Notes under the pieces: model-generated
The model's database searches: none
What the model was told of the DNA's origin: nothing
Seen by the model: only the letters and a program-made list of their open reading frames with translations
From: Sharpea porci
Lineage (GTDB): Bacteria > Bacillota_I > Bacilli_A > Erysipelotrichales > Coprobacillaceae
Assembly (NCBI RefSeq): GCF_009695655.1
Contig: NZ_VUNM01000003.1
Location: forward strand, 1-64,000
DNA length: 64,000 bases
Direction: 5' to 3'
In this document: positions 33,422 through 43,464 of the stretch, piece by piece
How the letters are laid out: the number at the start of each line of letters is the position of its first letter
Numbering within the stretch: the stretch's first letter is position 1
Position numbers and translations under genes: made by a program

Positions 33422-34336
33422 GTGTCAAAGTACATCCTAAAGCGTGTCATTCTTGCGATTGTCTCAATCGTAATTGTCAGCGCCATTACATTCTTCGCCA
33501 TGAACTTAATTCCTGGCGGTCCATTTAATAAAGAAAAGGCTGTAAGTCCTCAGGTTATTGAAGAATTAAATAAACGTTACAACTTAGATAAACCTGTACC
33601 ACAACAGTATGTTCTTTATATGCAGAACATTTTAAAAGGTGACTGGGGCGTTTCATTAAATAACGGTCGTCCTATCTGGCCTGATATTACTTCTAGATTT
33701 GCGGTATCCGCAAAACTTGGTTTTTCAGCCGTCTTTATCGCCACAATTATTGGTGTCATCCTGGGATCAATTGCTGCCTTAATGCGTAATCGTTGGCCCG
33801 ATCGAATCATTGTCTTCTTTACAACACTCGGTACAGCGATGCCATCATTCGTCTTAGCGACATTATTATTGTTGGTGATCTGTTTACAGTTAGGCTGGAT
33901 TCCAGTATTCGATGCCGATAATCCAAACTATATTCTCCCAATTATCGCCTTATCCGTTTATCCAATGGCTTATATCACACGTCTTACAAAGACAAGTATG
34001 TTGGATGCATTAAACCAGGACTATATCCGTACAGCTAAGGCTAAAGGTGTTGCAAGATCAAAATTAATCTTCGTTCATGCTTTGCGTAATGCCTTAATTC
34101 CAGTTGTCACATATTTAGGCCCTGAAATTGCTTATATCTTAACAGGTTCTATGGTTGTTGAAAGTATCTTTACAATTGGTGGCTTAGGTTCAGCATTCGT
34201 TACTTCAATCAATAACCGTGACTATACAATGATTATGGCTGTGACAATTTTCTTAGCCATCTTAATGGTTGTTGCGAACTTATTAACTGATATTGCTTAT
34301 AAGTTTATCGATCCTCGTATCGACTTTAATAACTAG
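33422..34336 (+). CDS. oppB: Oligopeptide ABC transporter permease OppB
   Basis: A 304-residue inner-membrane permease with six transmembrane segments and the family loop EAA-like motif (DYIRTAKAKGVARSKLIFVHALRNALIPV). GTG at 33422 is the chosen start because GAGAGGGA stands before it; the longer frame from 33365 begins MTKSMYQ with no site and would encode a polar tail. It is the first gene of oppB-C-D-F-A. Confidence 0.93.
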   Translation: MSKYILKRVILAIVSIVIVSAITFFAMNLIPGGPFNKEKAVSPQVIEELNKRYNLDKPVPQQYVLYMQNILKGDWGVSLNNGRPIWPDITSRFAVSAKLGFSAVFIATIIGVILGSIAALMRNRWPDRIIVFFTTLGTAMPSFVLATLLLLVICLQLGWIPVFDADNPNYILPIIALSVYPMAYITRLTKTSMLDALNQDYIRTAKAKGVARSKLIFVHALRNALIPVVTYLGPEIAYILTGSMVVESIFTIGGLGSAFVTSINNRDYTMIMAVTIFLAILMVVANLLTDIAYKFIDPRIDFNN

Positions 34337-34351
34337 GAAAGGACTTCGAAC

Positions 34352-35443
34352 ATGGAAAAAGAAAATGTTGTATATAAGAAAAGACAGATTCTCTCTAGCC
34401 AGGTAGATTTGTCTAAGTTCAATAAAAAAGAATTTGAAAAAGCAACAGATGAAGAAAAGAAACAACAAGATGTAATGGGCGAGTCTACAACCTTCTTTAA
34501 AGACGGTATGAGAAGACTTCGTAAGAATCCTCTTGCGATGGGTTCAATTATTATCTTAGTTGCATTAATTCTTATTATCTTAATTACACCTCATATTGTA
34601 CCTTATAGCTATTCAGAAATGATTACAGTCAATGGTGTACGTGATAAAGGTACTGCTAACTTAGCACCATTCCAGTTCTCACCACGTGAACAGGCTTATA
34701 TGACTCAGACAGGTAAGAATCTCTTCCCACATATCTTTGGAACTGATTCACTTGGCCGTGACTACTTCATTCGTTGTGTCTATGGTACACGTGTCAGCCT
34801 TTCAGTAGGTATTGTGGCAGCAATCATGGTCTTGATTATCGGTCTGATCTATGGTTCGATTTCAGGTTATTTTGGTGGTCGTGTCGATATGATTATGATG
34901 CGTATTGTCGATATTATTTACTCATTACCTGATATGTTGTTGATTATCTTATTATCAGTTGTCTTCAAACAGGTCTTAAGTGGTTATATCAAAGGTACAG
35001 TCTTTGAATCTTTAGGTAGTAATATGTTGGCAATGTTTATTGTCTTTGGTTTATTGTATTGGGTAACGATGGCACGTTTAGTACGTGGACAGATCTTACA
35101 GATTAAAAACAATGAATATGTCTTAGCAGCTAAAGCTATTGGTACACCAAATAGACGTATTCTTCTTCGTCATATTATTCCTAACTGCTTATCCGTTATC
35201 ATTATTACAACTGCTCTTCAGGTACCAAGTGCCATCTTTACAGAAAGTTATCTTTCATTCTTAGGTTTAGGTGTTTCTGCACCAATGCCATCACTTGGTT
35301 CACTTGCGAATGATGCACGTCAGGCTATGCAGTCTTACCCATCTCGTTTGATCATTCCAGCAGTTATCATTGTCTTGATCGTATTAGCCCTTAACCTTTT
35401 AGGTGATGGTTTAAGAGATGCGTTCGATTCTAAGTTGAATTAA
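34352..35443 (+). CDS. oppC: Oligopeptide ABC transporter permease OppC
   Basis: A 363-residue permease. A charged N-terminal tail (about 60 residues) precedes the first membrane segment, then an extracytoplasmic loop containing GTDSLGRDYFIR and five further segments; the EAA-like motif is YVLAAKAIGTPNRRILLRHIIPN. AGGAAAGGA precedes the ATG. It pairs with OppB to form the pore. Confidence 0.93.
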   Translation: MEKENVVYKKRQILSSQVDLSKFNKKEFEKATDEEKKQQDVMGESTTFFKDGMRRLRKNPLAMGSIIILVALILIILITPHIVPYSYSEMITVNGVRDKGTANLAPFQFSPREQAYMTQTGKNLFPHIFGTDSLGRDYFIRCVYGTRVSLSVGIVAAIMVLIIGLIYGSISGYFGGRVDMIMMRIVDIIYSLPDMLLIILLSVVFKQVLSGYIKGTVFESLGSNMLAMFIVFGLLYWVTMARLVRGQILQIKNNEYVLAAKAIGTPNRRILLRHIIPNCLSVIIITTALQVPSAIFTESYLSFLGLGVSAPMPSLGSLANDARQAMQSYPSRLIIPAVIIVLIVLALNLLGDGLRDAFDSKLN

Positions 35444-35453
35444 GGAGTTTACT

Positions 35454-36461
35454 ATGAGTGAAGATACAAATGTATTATTAGATGTTGAAAACCTTCATAC
35501 ATCTTTCTTTACCGAAAATGGTGAAGTTAAGGCTGTCAACGGTATCTCTTTCAAGCTTGAAAAGGGAAAGACATTGGGTATTGTCGGTGAATCTGGTTCT
35601 GGTAAATCAGTAACAGCCTACTCTATCATGCAGATCTTAGCTGAAACAGGTCGTGTAACAGAAGGTAAGGTCTTATTCAAAGGTGACAATATCTTAGAAT
35701 ATTCAGAAAGTGAGATGCAGAAGTTCCGTGGGGAAAAGATTTCAATTATCTTCCAGGACCCTATGACATCTTTAAACCCAGTATTTACTGTTGGCTACCA
35801 GCTTGAAGAAGCCGTCCTTCTTCATACAAACAAAACAAAAGCTGAAGCCAAAGCACGTGCTATTGAAATGTTGACACTTGTTGGGGTTAATGAACCAGAA
35901 TCACGTGTAAAACAATATCCACATGAATTATCAGGTGGTATGAGACAGCGTGTTATGATTGCCATGGCATTATGTTGTGAACCTGATGTACTTATTGCCG
36001 ATGAACCAACAACAGCTCTTGATGTTACTATTCAGGCACAGATTCTTGAATTAATGCAAGATTTGCAGAAGAAGCTCGGAATGGCTATTATCATGGTTAC
36101 TCATGACTTGGGTGTCATTGCTTCAATGTGTGATGAAATTCTTGTTATGTATGGTGGACGTGTATGTGAACGTGGTACTGCTGATGCCATCTTCTATGAA
36201 CCAGCCCATGAATATACAAAAGGCTTACTTGCTTCTATTCCAAGAAAAGACAATATGAACGAGAAGCTTGTACCTATTGGTGGTACACCAATCAACTTAT
36301 TGAACATGCCTAAGGGCTGTGCGTTCTGTCCTAGATGTAAGAATGCCATGAAGGTCTGTCTGGAAAAACAGCCTGATGAATATTGGGTTGGTGAAGATCA
36401 TCTTGCAAGCTGCTGGATGAATATCAAAGACCTTTATGAATCACAGGAAGGAGTTCACTAA
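35454..36461 (+). CDS. oppD: Oligopeptide ABC transporter ATPase OppD
   Basis: A 335-residue ATPase with Walker [10 protein letters not shown]-loop in [11 protein letters not shown], signature LSGGMRQR, Walker [13 protein letters not shown] and the oligopeptide-type C-terminal Cys region ([14 protein letters not shown]), which in this family may bind an iron-sulfur cluster. AAGGAG precedes the ATG, ten bases after oppC. It overlaps oppF by one base. Confidence 0.95.
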   Translation: MSEDTNVLLDVENLHTSFFTENGEVKAVNGISFKLEKGKTLGIVGESGSGKSVTAYSIMQILAETGRVTEGKVLFKGDNILEYSESEMQKFRGEKISIIFQDPMTSLNPVFTVGYQLEEAVLLHTNKTKAEAKARAIEMLTLVGVNEPESRVKQYPHELSGGMRQRVMIAMALCCEPDVLIADEPTTALDVTIQAQILELMQDLQKKLGMAIIMVTHDLGVIASMCDEILVMYGGRVCERGTADAIFYEPAHEYTKGLLASIPRKDNMNEKLVPIGGTPINLLNMPKGCAFCPRCKNAMKVCLEKQPDEYWVGEDHLASCWMNIKDLYESQEGVH

Positions 36462-37501
36462 TGAGCGAAGAAAAGAATATTCTTGAAGTCTCTCACTTAA
36501 AGCAGTATTTCACTGTTAAGCAGGGCTTTAAGAAAAAGACATTAAAAGCCGTTGATGATATCTCATTTGCGATTAAGCCAGGTGAAACACTTGGTTTAGT
36601 AGGTGAATCAGGATGCGGTAAGACAACTGTAGGACGTACATTACTTCGTCTTTATGAACCAACTGCTGGTAAAATCACTTTTAATGGAGAAGTGTTATTT
36701 GATAGTGGCGAAGAGTATGATGAAAATGATAAAATAATTCTAGATGCGAATGGAAACCCTCAAAAACATAAATCTGTTTCTAAGAATATGCTTCCATATC
36801 GTAAAGAGATGCAGATGGTTTTCCAGGATCCTTATTCATCATTGGATCCACGTATGACTGTTGAAGATATTATTGGTGAACCATTAGATGTTCATCATCT
36901 CTATAAATCAAAAGAAGAACGTCGTAAGAAGATTCTTGATTTAATGGAATTAGTTGGTTTGAATGCTGAACATGCGATGCGTTATGCCCATGAATTCTCA
37001 GGTGGACAGAGACAGCGTATCGGTATTGCGAGAGCATTAGCTGTTAATCCAAAATTCATTGTCTGCGATGAAGCGGTATCAGCCCTAGACGTATCTATTC
37101 AGGCTCAGGTTATCAACATGTTTGAAGAGCTTCAGGATAAACTTGGGGTGGCATATCTCTTTATTGCCCATGACTTACTTGTCGTACAACATATCTCAGA
37201 CCGTATTGCCGTCATGTATTTAGGGAAGATGATGGAAATTGCGGATGCTGATGAATTGAACAACAATCCAATTCATCCATATACATTAAGCTTACTTTCT
37301 GCGGTACCTATTCCAGACCCAGAAACAGCTAGACATTCAAAACGTATTGTTCTTGAAGGTGATGTACCATCACCATTGAACATGCCATCAGGTTGTCCAT
37401 TTAGAACAAGATGTCGTTACGCTACTGAACAATGTGCCAAGGAAATGCCACAATTAAAAGATCGTGGTAATGGACACTTTGTCGCATGTCATAATCGTTA
37501 A
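36461..37501 (+). CDS. oppF: Oligopeptide ABC transporter ATPase OppF
   Basis: A 346-residue ATPase with Walker [10 protein letters not shown], signature [10 protein letters not shown], Walker [13 protein letters not shown], and the C-terminal Cys region [15 protein letters not shown] non-conserved insert (about residues 85-110, acidic) sits between Walker A and the Q-loop, normal for OppF proteins of Firmicutes. It starts in TAATG with oppD. Confidence 0.95.
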   Translation: MSEEKNILEVSHLKQYFTVKQGFKKKTLKAVDDISFAIKPGETLGLVGESGCGKTTVGRTLLRLYEPTAGKITFNGEVLFDSGEEYDENDKIILDANGNPQKHKSVSKNMLPYRKEMQMVFQDPYSSLDPRMTVEDIIGEPLDVHHLYKSKEERRKKILDLMELVGLNAEHAMRYAHEFSGGQRQRIGIARALAVNPKFIVCDEAVSALDVSIQAQVINMFEELQDKLGVAYLFIAHDLLVVQHISDRIAVMYLGKMMEIADADELNNNPIHPYTLSLLSAVPIPDPETARHSKRIVLEGDVPSPLNMPSGCPFRTRCRYATEQCAKEMPQLKDRGNGHFVACHNR

Positions 37502-37518
37502 GATTTGACAAAAATTGG

Positions 37519-37544
37519 TTTAAAACTCGCGGGGGGGTTTTAAA
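37519..37544 (+). other. Hairpin between oppF and oppA
   Basis: TTTAAAAC / GTTTTAAA stem around a G-rich loop containing seven Gs. It lacks a T tail; it could stabilise or partially attenuate the oppA part of the message. Confidence 0.4.
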
Positions 37545-37576
37545 TAAAGGATTAATTTTTAGAAGGAGGAAAGTTT

Positions 37577-39295
37577 ATGAAGAAATTAGTTACTTTAGTT
37601 CTTTCAGGTGCTATGGCTTTCTCTTTAGCAGGCTGTGGCTCTTCAAAGAAAACAAGCAATGCAAATGCTACTAAAACTAACAGTGACACAAGTACTTTGT
37701 TCATCAATTTGGCTTCAGAACCAGATAAGTTAGACCCTGCTCTTAACACAACTATTGATGGCGCTGCACTTGCAGTCAACTCATTTGTAGGTTTATTAAC
37801 TTACGGAAAGGATGGCAAGTTAAAGCCAGCATTAGCCAAGGCTATGCCAACTGTATCTGAGGACGGGAAGACTTATACAGTTGAATTAAAAGAATCTAAA
37901 TGGTCTGATGGTACTGAATTAACTGCTAAAGATTTCGTTTATAGCTGGAATAGAGCTGTAAACCCTAAAACTGCATCTGACTACTCATACTTATTTGATG
38001 TAGTAGCTCGTGCTGCAAACTCTACTGATGCTAATCCAGTATTGGATGTAACTGCTGAAGGTGATTACAAGTTAGTCATCAAATTAAATGCTCCTACTCC
38101 ATACTTCGATCAGTTACTAGCATTCCCAGTATTCATGCCAGTTCCACAGGCTGCTGTAGAAAAGGCTAACCCTAATGGTGACAAGCCAGGTGCTTGGGCA
38201 CAGGAAGCAGGATTCGTATCAAATGGTGCTTATACGCTTACTAAGTGGAAACACAACGAATCAATGACTTATGAAAAGAATAACAACTACTATGATGCTA
38301 AAAATGTATCTATCAAGAAATTAAACTTCATGTTATCTGCTGATGATACTGCTACTTATGCAGCATATAAATCAGGTGACCTTGATTTCATTGATAGTGT
38401 ACCAAATGATGAATTAAAGAACGTTCTTAAGAGTAAAGAATTAAAGACTGTTGACCAGTTAGGTACATACTACATTGGCTTCAACGTTAACTCTGATTTA
38501 TTCAGTGGTATGACTCCAGAACAGGCTACTTCATTCCGTAAAGGTGTCTCTGACTTAATTGACAGAAAGTATATCGTTGATACTGTAGGTCAGACTGGTC
38601 AGGTTCCAGCAGGCGCATTCGTACCAAAAGGTATGCATGATGGTAATGGTAAAGTTTACAAGTCTAACTACTTCGATGCAACTAAGACTGGTTCAAGCAA
38701 CATTGAACAGGCTAAGAAAGATTTCAAGGCTGCCGGCTTAGAAGTTAAGAATGGTAAAGATAAGAGCTCATTCAAAGTTACTAAGAATGGTCAGGAAATC
38801 ACTATTCCTTACATGATCAATACTAACACTGGTCACCAGAAAGTTGCTGAATGTATCCAGCAGGATTTAGCAGTTGCAGGTATCAAGGTTAATATCGATA
38901 CAGAAGAATGGAATGTATTCATTCAGGACCGTAAAGATGGTAAGTTCACAGTTGCACGTGAAGGTTGGGTAGCTGACTATGATGACCCTATCAACATGTT
39001 AGAAATCTTCTCAACTAAGTCAGGTAACAACGATGTACAGCTTGGTAAAGGTAATTCAACAGCTGCTCCAGATTGGAAGCATTATGATGAATTAATCAAC
39101 AAGATCTACTCATCAACTGATAACGCAGAACGTGCTAAATTATTACATGAAGCAGAAAAAGAATTAATGGCTACTTATGCAGCAGTTCCAATCTACTTCT
39201 ACAACGATATCTACATGCAGAAATCTAACGTTACTGGTGTTTACTCAACAGTATTCGGTAACAAGTACTTCATGTATGCTAAGAAAACAAAATAA
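37577..39295 (+). CDS. oppA: Oligopeptide-binding lipoprotein OppA
   Basis: A 572-residue SBP_bac_5 family binding protein. The signal peptide (residues 1-19) ends in the lipobox SLAGC with C20 as lipidation site, followed by a Ser/Thr/Asn-rich linker. Family motifs include EPDKLDPALN, LKESKWSDGTELTAKDFVYSW and the C-terminal VPIYFYNDIYM. AGAAGGAGG precedes the ATG. It is the last gene of the opp operon, behind a hairpin and before a strong terminator. Codon use is distinctly optimal (highly expressed). Confidence 0.95.
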   Translation: MKKLVTLVLSGAMAFSLAGCGSSKKTSNANATKTNSDTSTLFINLASEPDKLDPALNTTIDGAALAVNSFVGLLTYGKDGKLKPALAKAMPTVSEDGKTYTVELKESKWSDGTELTAKDFVYSWNRAVNPKTASDYSYLFDVVARAANSTDANPVLDVTAEGDYKLVIKLNAPTPYFDQLLAFPVFMPVPQAAVEKANPNGDKPGAWAQEAGFVSNGAYTLTKWKHNESMTYEKNNNYYDAKNVSIKKLNFMLSADDTATYAAYKSGDLDFIDSVPNDELKNVLKSKELKTVDQLGTYYIGFNVNSDLFSGMTPEQATSFRKGVSDLIDRKYIVDTVGQTGQVPAGAFVPKGMHDGNGKVYKSNYFDATKTGSSNIEQAKKDFKAAGLEVKNGKDKSSFKVTKNGQEITIPYMINTNTGHQKVAECIQQDLAVAGIKVNIDTEEWNVFIQDRKDGKFTVAREGWVADYDDPINMLEIFSTKSGNNDVQLGKGNSTAAPDWKHYDELINKIYSSTDNAERAKLLHEAEKELMATYAAVPIYFYNDIYMQKSNVTGVYSTVFGNKYFMYAKKTK

Positions 39296-39308
39296 GTTTT
39301 AAAGCACT

Positions 39309-39338
39309 GATCCAGGGGGAAACCTCTGGATCTTTTTT
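39309..39338 (+). terminator. opp operon terminator
   Basis: Stem GATCCAGGGG / CCTCTGGATC (one G-T pair) with GAAA loop and six Ts. Confidence 0.92.
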
Positions 39339-39428
39339 GCCATTAATGTCATGAATAGACCACTCATGTTCACTCTATTGTGTTTTGTCATGAACATGTT
39401 AGGATGATAATACAAGGAGGAAAGAAAT

Positions 39429-39851
39429 GTGAAAAAGAAGATAATGTGGGTTTCAATCATATATGGCATTCTATTATTATTTGCAGTAGTAGGGGTGAAA
39501 AATAGATTTCGTCCTTTGCCTGCCTTTCAATGTGGCATCCAGATTATTCCCTTTCTAGACGCATACAAACAATATGTAGAAGGGACACTCATAGCTCATT
39601 ATCTTATCGGTGATCTGTTTTTGAATTTTATCCTGTTTATGCCTTTAGTTGTTGCTTTATTGGTCATTGACAAAGATATATCGTTTAAAACAATCACGAT
39701 ATCAATATTGAGTGTTTCTACAGCAGTTGAAATACTGGAAGTTGTCTTACGGTTTGGATCTTTTGATACGCAGGACATTCTGATGAACTTTCTTGGGGTG
39801 CTATTAGCTTATTTTATTGTAAAAAAATTAATAAAGATTAGAACAAATTAG
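39429..39851 (+). CDS. VanZ family membrane protein
   Basis: A 140-residue protein with about four membrane segments and the VanZ-type end FDTQDILMNFLGVLLAYFIV. VanZ-like proteins are widespread; the founding member lowers teicoplanin sensitivity, most have no known role. The start is GTG at 39429, seven bases after AAGGAGG; the ATG overlapping it is out of frame (ATGTGA). It is followed 13 bases later by a secreted protein gene. Confidence 0.82.
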   Translation: MKKKIMWVSIIYGILLLFAVVGVKNRFRPLPAFQCGIQIIPFLDAYKQYVEGTLIAHYLIGDLFLNFILFMPLVVALLVIDKDISFKTITISILSVSTAVEILEVVLRFGSFDTQDILMNFLGVLLAYFIVKKLIKIRTN

Positions 39852-39864
39852 GAGAAGTGATTAT

Positions 39865-40389
39865 ATGTTTAAAAGATTTGCTTTTAGTTTTTTCTCGTTT
39901 TGTCTCGTTGCAATATTGTCCATGTCTTCAGTTTTTGCATCAAATGAAAATCAATATATTGATGCTAAAGGAAATTATTACAATCCAATTACAAAGGAAT
40001 CTTTTACCTGGAAAAATGATTCTGTCACTTTAGACAGTGCTCGTACAGCAAAAAGTTTTACATTTACAATTAGAAATTCTTTAACAAGTGGATATTTTCG
40101 TTTATCTCGATCAAATGCTAAAATAATAATGACAACAGCTTATTTTTGTAACTATTTAGGGGATATGCGAAGTGGAAATAGCGGCCATAGATATACAATT
40201 GATCTTCAAAGAAAAGCTACATTGTTTTCTAGTAATCCTGCACATTTTACATGTCCTACTACAAATGTTACTAAGAACTTGGGCGGTGGCTTTAGTAAAA
40301 CAGACCAATATAGTATTTATATTACTAATAACGATTCTTTGTCACCGGGACTTTATATTCATGGTGAAGGAAAGGTAGTAGCCTGGTAA
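39865..40389 (+). CDS. Secreted protein of unknown function
   Basis: A 174-residue protein with a signal peptide (KRFAFSFFSFCLVAILSM, cleavage near VFA|SNE) and a beta-rich mature part (SFTFTIRNSLTSGYFRLSRSNA, two internal Cys). No family recognised. RBS AGGAGAAG precedes the ATG. It lies between VanZ and a LytTR response regulator, so it might be made or sensed by that system. Confidence 0.7.
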   Translation: MFKRFAFSFFSFCLVAILSMSSVFASNENQYIDAKGNYYNPITKESFTWKNDSVTLDSARTAKSFTFTIRNSLTSGYFRLSRSNAKIIMTTAYFCNYLGDMRSGNSGHRYTIDLQRKATLFSSNPAHFTCPTTNVTKNLGGGFSKTDQYSIYITNNDSLSPGLYIHGEGKVVAW

Positions 40390-40504
40390 ATAAATGTAGG
40401 ATTTCTTACGAAAAATAATTCTCATGTTTACTTTTATTTGATAGGGTACTTCTCTCAGTTAGAGAGATTCCCTATTATATATTTTATATGGAGATTTTAT
40501 TGAT

Positions 40505-41179
40505 ATGAATATCGCATTATTAGATGATAATATTGATTATCATCAATTTCTATCCAATATAATTCATGATGTCCTTAAATCAGAAGACCTCACTTATACA
40601 ATTGATTGTTTTAGTGATACAAAGCGTTTTATGAATAAATGTGAGCAGTATGATGTGGTCTTTCTGGACGTAGAACTTGGTGAAGAGAATGGCATTGATA
40701 TCGCAAAGAAGATCACCCAAAGCGATATTATCTTTGTCAGCTCGCATAAGAATTATGTTTTTCATGCCTTCCATGTATCACCCTTCAGCTATATTCTTAA
40801 ACAGGATGAAAAGCAGGCAAGAAGTGAAATTAAAAGATATGTTGCTTATTATAAACATATGCATCAATCAATCACCATTCAAAATCAGGATATCTTACTT
40901 AGCCATATTTCCTATTTCTCTCAATATGAGCATGATCGTATCACTCATATTCATTCCAAAGAGATTATTGAAAAAGGAAAAACACTAAAAGAGATTCATG
41001 CATTATTACCTAACTATTTTATCCAAATTAATCGTTCAGAGATTATTAATATGTATCATGTTGAGAATGTTAAGAGGGATGTTGTATTGATGGATGATGG
41101 GACACAATTATATGCCTCAAGAAGAAGGGAGAAAATCCTGATGAAAGCTTTTATTGAAATGTTGGAGAATAAGTTATGA
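40505..41179 (+). CDS. LytTR family response regulator
   Basis: A 224-residue AgrA-like regulator: receiver domain with the acceptor aspartate in VVFLDVELG (about residue 57), and a C-terminal LytTR DNA-binding domain (about 125-222, including NYFIQINRSEIINM). It would bind imperfect 9-bp direct repeats in target promoters. GGAG precedes the ATG. It overlaps the sensor gene (ATGA). Confidence 0.88.
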   Translation: MNIALLDDNIDYHQFLSNIIHDVLKSEDLTYTIDCFSDTKRFMNKCEQYDVVFLDVELGEENGIDIAKKITQSDIIFVSSHKNYVFHAFHVSPFSYILKQDEKQARSEIKRYVAYYKHMHQSITIQNQDILLSHISYFSQYEHDRITHIHSKEIIEKGKTLKEIHALLPNYFIQINRSEIINMYHVENVKRDVVLMDDGTQLYASRRREKILMKAFIEMLENKL

Positions 41180-42297
41180 TATGGAATGTAGAAGTCTTTA
41201 TGGATATGTTTGGCTACTCCCTTCAAGCCTTGTTGCAGGCATCTGTTATTTATAATGAGATACGTGTTGAAGAGAGAAGGCAATCCTATTGGGTATTTGT
41301 AGGAATCTATTTTATTTCGTTGATTGTACGCATATTTATGCCTGCTTATTACTGGTGGATCAGTATATTAGTTGTCGGCGTGTTGTTTGTATATGGGAAA
41401 AGCGTCAGCTCGTTTCATCCAATAGAAGTATTATTAACCATTCTATTCTATCAAGCCTTTGATTATGGCTTAGTTTTGATTTCAAGTTTACTGAATTCTC
41501 ATATATTTTATATGAATGATCTTTCTGAAAACTTCATGTCATTAATTGGCTTTTCTCTAGTAGCTTATTTCGCATATAAGAATAGGGATGAGTTTCAGCC
41601 TCATATTCTTATAACTTCATCACTAAAGATGGGTACGGTACTATTTATCATTGATTATTTGTTGGGGTCATATATGATCTGGAATCTCCATATAAAAACA
41701 AATATTCTGTACTTGGTTATCGTAATGGTATTGATGACCAATATTGTTGTGATGCGTATGCAGTTTTATAAGCAGGTTGCGGAAGTGAATGACTATATGC
41801 AAAGTAAGATTCTTGCCTTCAACAGTCAACGTATTGCCATCTATATGCAGGCTGTTAGCACAATGCAAAGAGAGAATGCTAATCTTCGCCATGTTCTTTC
41901 AAATATCAATGTCTTGTTGAAAGAAAAACATGATATGCCCATTGATCTTCCTGAATATATCTATGATGCATCAAAGACTATGACAACAATCTTGAATGGG
42001 GCGATGACTATTATGCCTGATATAGACTGGCGTCTTCACCTTCTTTCCTCATTAGAGGGAATACCTGAAAATCAGTTAAGAATGTTGTTGTTGGGGATTG
42101 TTGATTATGTCATGGTGACACTTCAAGGTAAACAAGTCATCTTTTCTACAAGAGAAACAGACCAGATCTATTTTATTCATGTGGAATATGTTGGAAACAA
42201 AGAACATCATCAAGATGAATTAATGGCTATTATTGATCAAATGAAAGGAACAATACGCTTTGAAAATACTGGTATCAGTATCCTTCTTAATAAATGA
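41176..42297 (+). CDS. AgrC-like sensor protein with degenerate ATPase domain
   Basis: A 373-residue protein with five to six N-terminal membrane segments (about 10-195), a dimerisation helix with NLRHVLSNIN (the RH-x3-N pattern of AgrC-type kinases) and a C-terminal domain at the place of HATPase_c_5. That domain lacks the normal N-box asparagines (LLLGIVDYVM) and a glycine-rich G box, so ATP binding is doubtful. Start codon overlaps the response regulator stop. It could be a phosphatase-only or pseudokinase sensor. Confidence 0.75.
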   Translation: MIWNVEVFMDMFGYSLQALLQASVIYNEIRVEERRQSYWVFVGIYFISLIVRIFMPAYYWWISILVVGVLFVYGKSVSSFHPIEVLLTILFYQAFDYGLVLISSLLNSHIFYMNDLSENFMSLIGFSLVAYFAYKNRDEFQPHILITSSLKMGTVLFIIDYLLGSYMIWNLHIKTNILYLVIVMVLMTNIVVMRMQFYKQVAEVNDYMQSKILAFNSQRIAIYMQAVSTMQRENANLRHVLSNINVLLKEKHDMPIDLPEYIYDASKTMTTILNGAMTIMPDIDWRLHLLSSLEGIPENQLRMLLLGIVDYVMVTLQGKQVIFSTRETDQIYFIHVEYVGNKEHHQDELMAIIDQMKGTIRFENTGISILLNK

Positions 42298-42343
42298 TTG
42301 AGTAGGATATAGAGGAATGATAAAATATTTCTAGGTGATAATC

Positions 42344-43369
42344 ATGTTGGAATATTTTAAATTTACACTTTCATCCTACGGGGAAGGATATTTAGAAACT
42401 GAAGTCTTCTTAAAAGATAATCCTCATTATCATGTTGTGGGGACAAAGTTTGAGGAATTTGAAAGAAATATAAGTGAAAAAGAAGCCAATTACTTCAATA
42501 CAAGAATGACACTATTAAATCTAGATCATTTAGAACGCCAATATATGCATTCGGAAAAAATGCTTCTAGATGGTCAAACATGGTCCATTGAATATCAATA
42601 TACAAATAAGCCAAGAGAGAGTATCTTTGGTGATAATAGTTATCCTGATTGTTGGGAGAAGCTCTTGGATATTCTTGATGAGCTTGTCGAAGAAGTGCCT
42701 TATGTTGACCCTGAGCGTATTGAGAATTTCACAATGCACTATCATCATAGACTGGTGATTGAGACGAATGAACAGGTTGATTATGAGGAAGACTTAGCGA
42801 TTAGCCGTAAACATCAAACACTCATCTATACAAAGAATATTGCTCCTGATTGTGTCATTACCCACCAATATGAAACAAAGCATTCGATTAGTACGTTGTT
42901 GGATCATTTAAATGATGATATTCCTGATATGCAGAGTGCTGAAGTGGGGGAATATGAGGAAGGTATAGTCATTGATATCACATGGCATAATGGAGATCAG
43001 TTCCACTATCAGCTTCCTTACAACCGCCATTATATGCCTGGTGACTGGTATAAAGTGATGGCTCATATTGAAGAATATATGCGTGCTTTTGGATTCTTTG
43101 GCAGTATCTTTGCGCAAAGTATCTATGAACATGGTGTTAGGGACGGGGAATATATTTATTGTTCGGTTATTTTTGAAGAAAATGGTCGTAGTTATTATTA
43201 TGTCACTGATGATGACTCTATTAGGATAGGTGATCATGTACTTGTTCCTGCAGGTCCTCATAATGATGAAGTAGAAGGGATTGTTGATAAGATTACTTAT
43301 CATTATCGTGGCAGTGTCCCTTATCCTTATGAGAGCTGTAAACATATTATTAAGAAAATGAAGCATTAA
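42344..43369 (+). CDS. Unrecognised cytoplasmic protein, 341 residues
   Basis: No family recognised. The sequence is rich in acidic and aromatic residues, with no membrane segments or signal. The N-terminal half alternates strands and helices (MLEYFKFTLSSYGEGYLETEVF); the C-terminal 60 residues (YYVTDDDSIRIGDHVLVPAG ... EGIVDKITYH) look like a small beta-barrel. The ATG at 42344 follows TAGGTG by eight bases. A hairpin terminator (43368-43388) follows directly. Confidence 0.7.
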   Translation: MLEYFKFTLSSYGEGYLETEVFLKDNPHYHVVGTKFEEFERNISEKEANYFNTRMTLLNLDHLERQYMHSEKMLLDGQTWSIEYQYTNKPRESIFGDNSYPDCWEKLLDILDELVEEVPYVDPERIENFTMHYHHRLVIETNEQVDYEEDLAISRKHQTLIYTKNIAPDCVITHQYETKHSISTLLDHLNDDIPDMQSAEVGEYEEGIVIDITWHNGDQFHYQLPYNRHYMPGDWYKVMAHIEEYMRAFGFFGSIFAQSIYEHGVRDGEYIYCSVIFEENGRSYYYVTDDDSIRIGDHVLVPAGPHNDEVEGIVDKITYHYRGSVPYPYESCKHIIKKMKH

Positions 43370-43388
43370 GGCAGATTTCTGCCTTTTT
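43368..43388 (+). terminator. Short-stem terminator
   Basis: AAGGCAGA / TCTGCCTT inverted repeat followed by T5. Confidence 0.7.
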
Positions 43389-43464
43389 GTTTACAATAAT
43401 AGTTTTAAAATAACTATAAAGTCTATACTAAGATGAGAGTTTTGAAGTAAAATAGAGATGGGTG

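Noticed and set aside
37531-37537. Run of seven Gs (also at 24133-24139) as phase-variable tract
   Set aside because: Both runs are outside coding frames and promoter spacers, inside hairpin loops.
39429-42297. Agr-type peptide quorum sensing locus
   Set aside because: No AgrB-like processing protease or short AIP-type precursor found; the secreted 174-residue protein is too long.
42908-43366. Long open frame on the minus strand (about 150 codons)
   Set aside because: It lies entirely antisense to the better supported plus-strand gene 42344-43369, has no ribosome site and an improbable composition (Ile/Thr/Asn rich).
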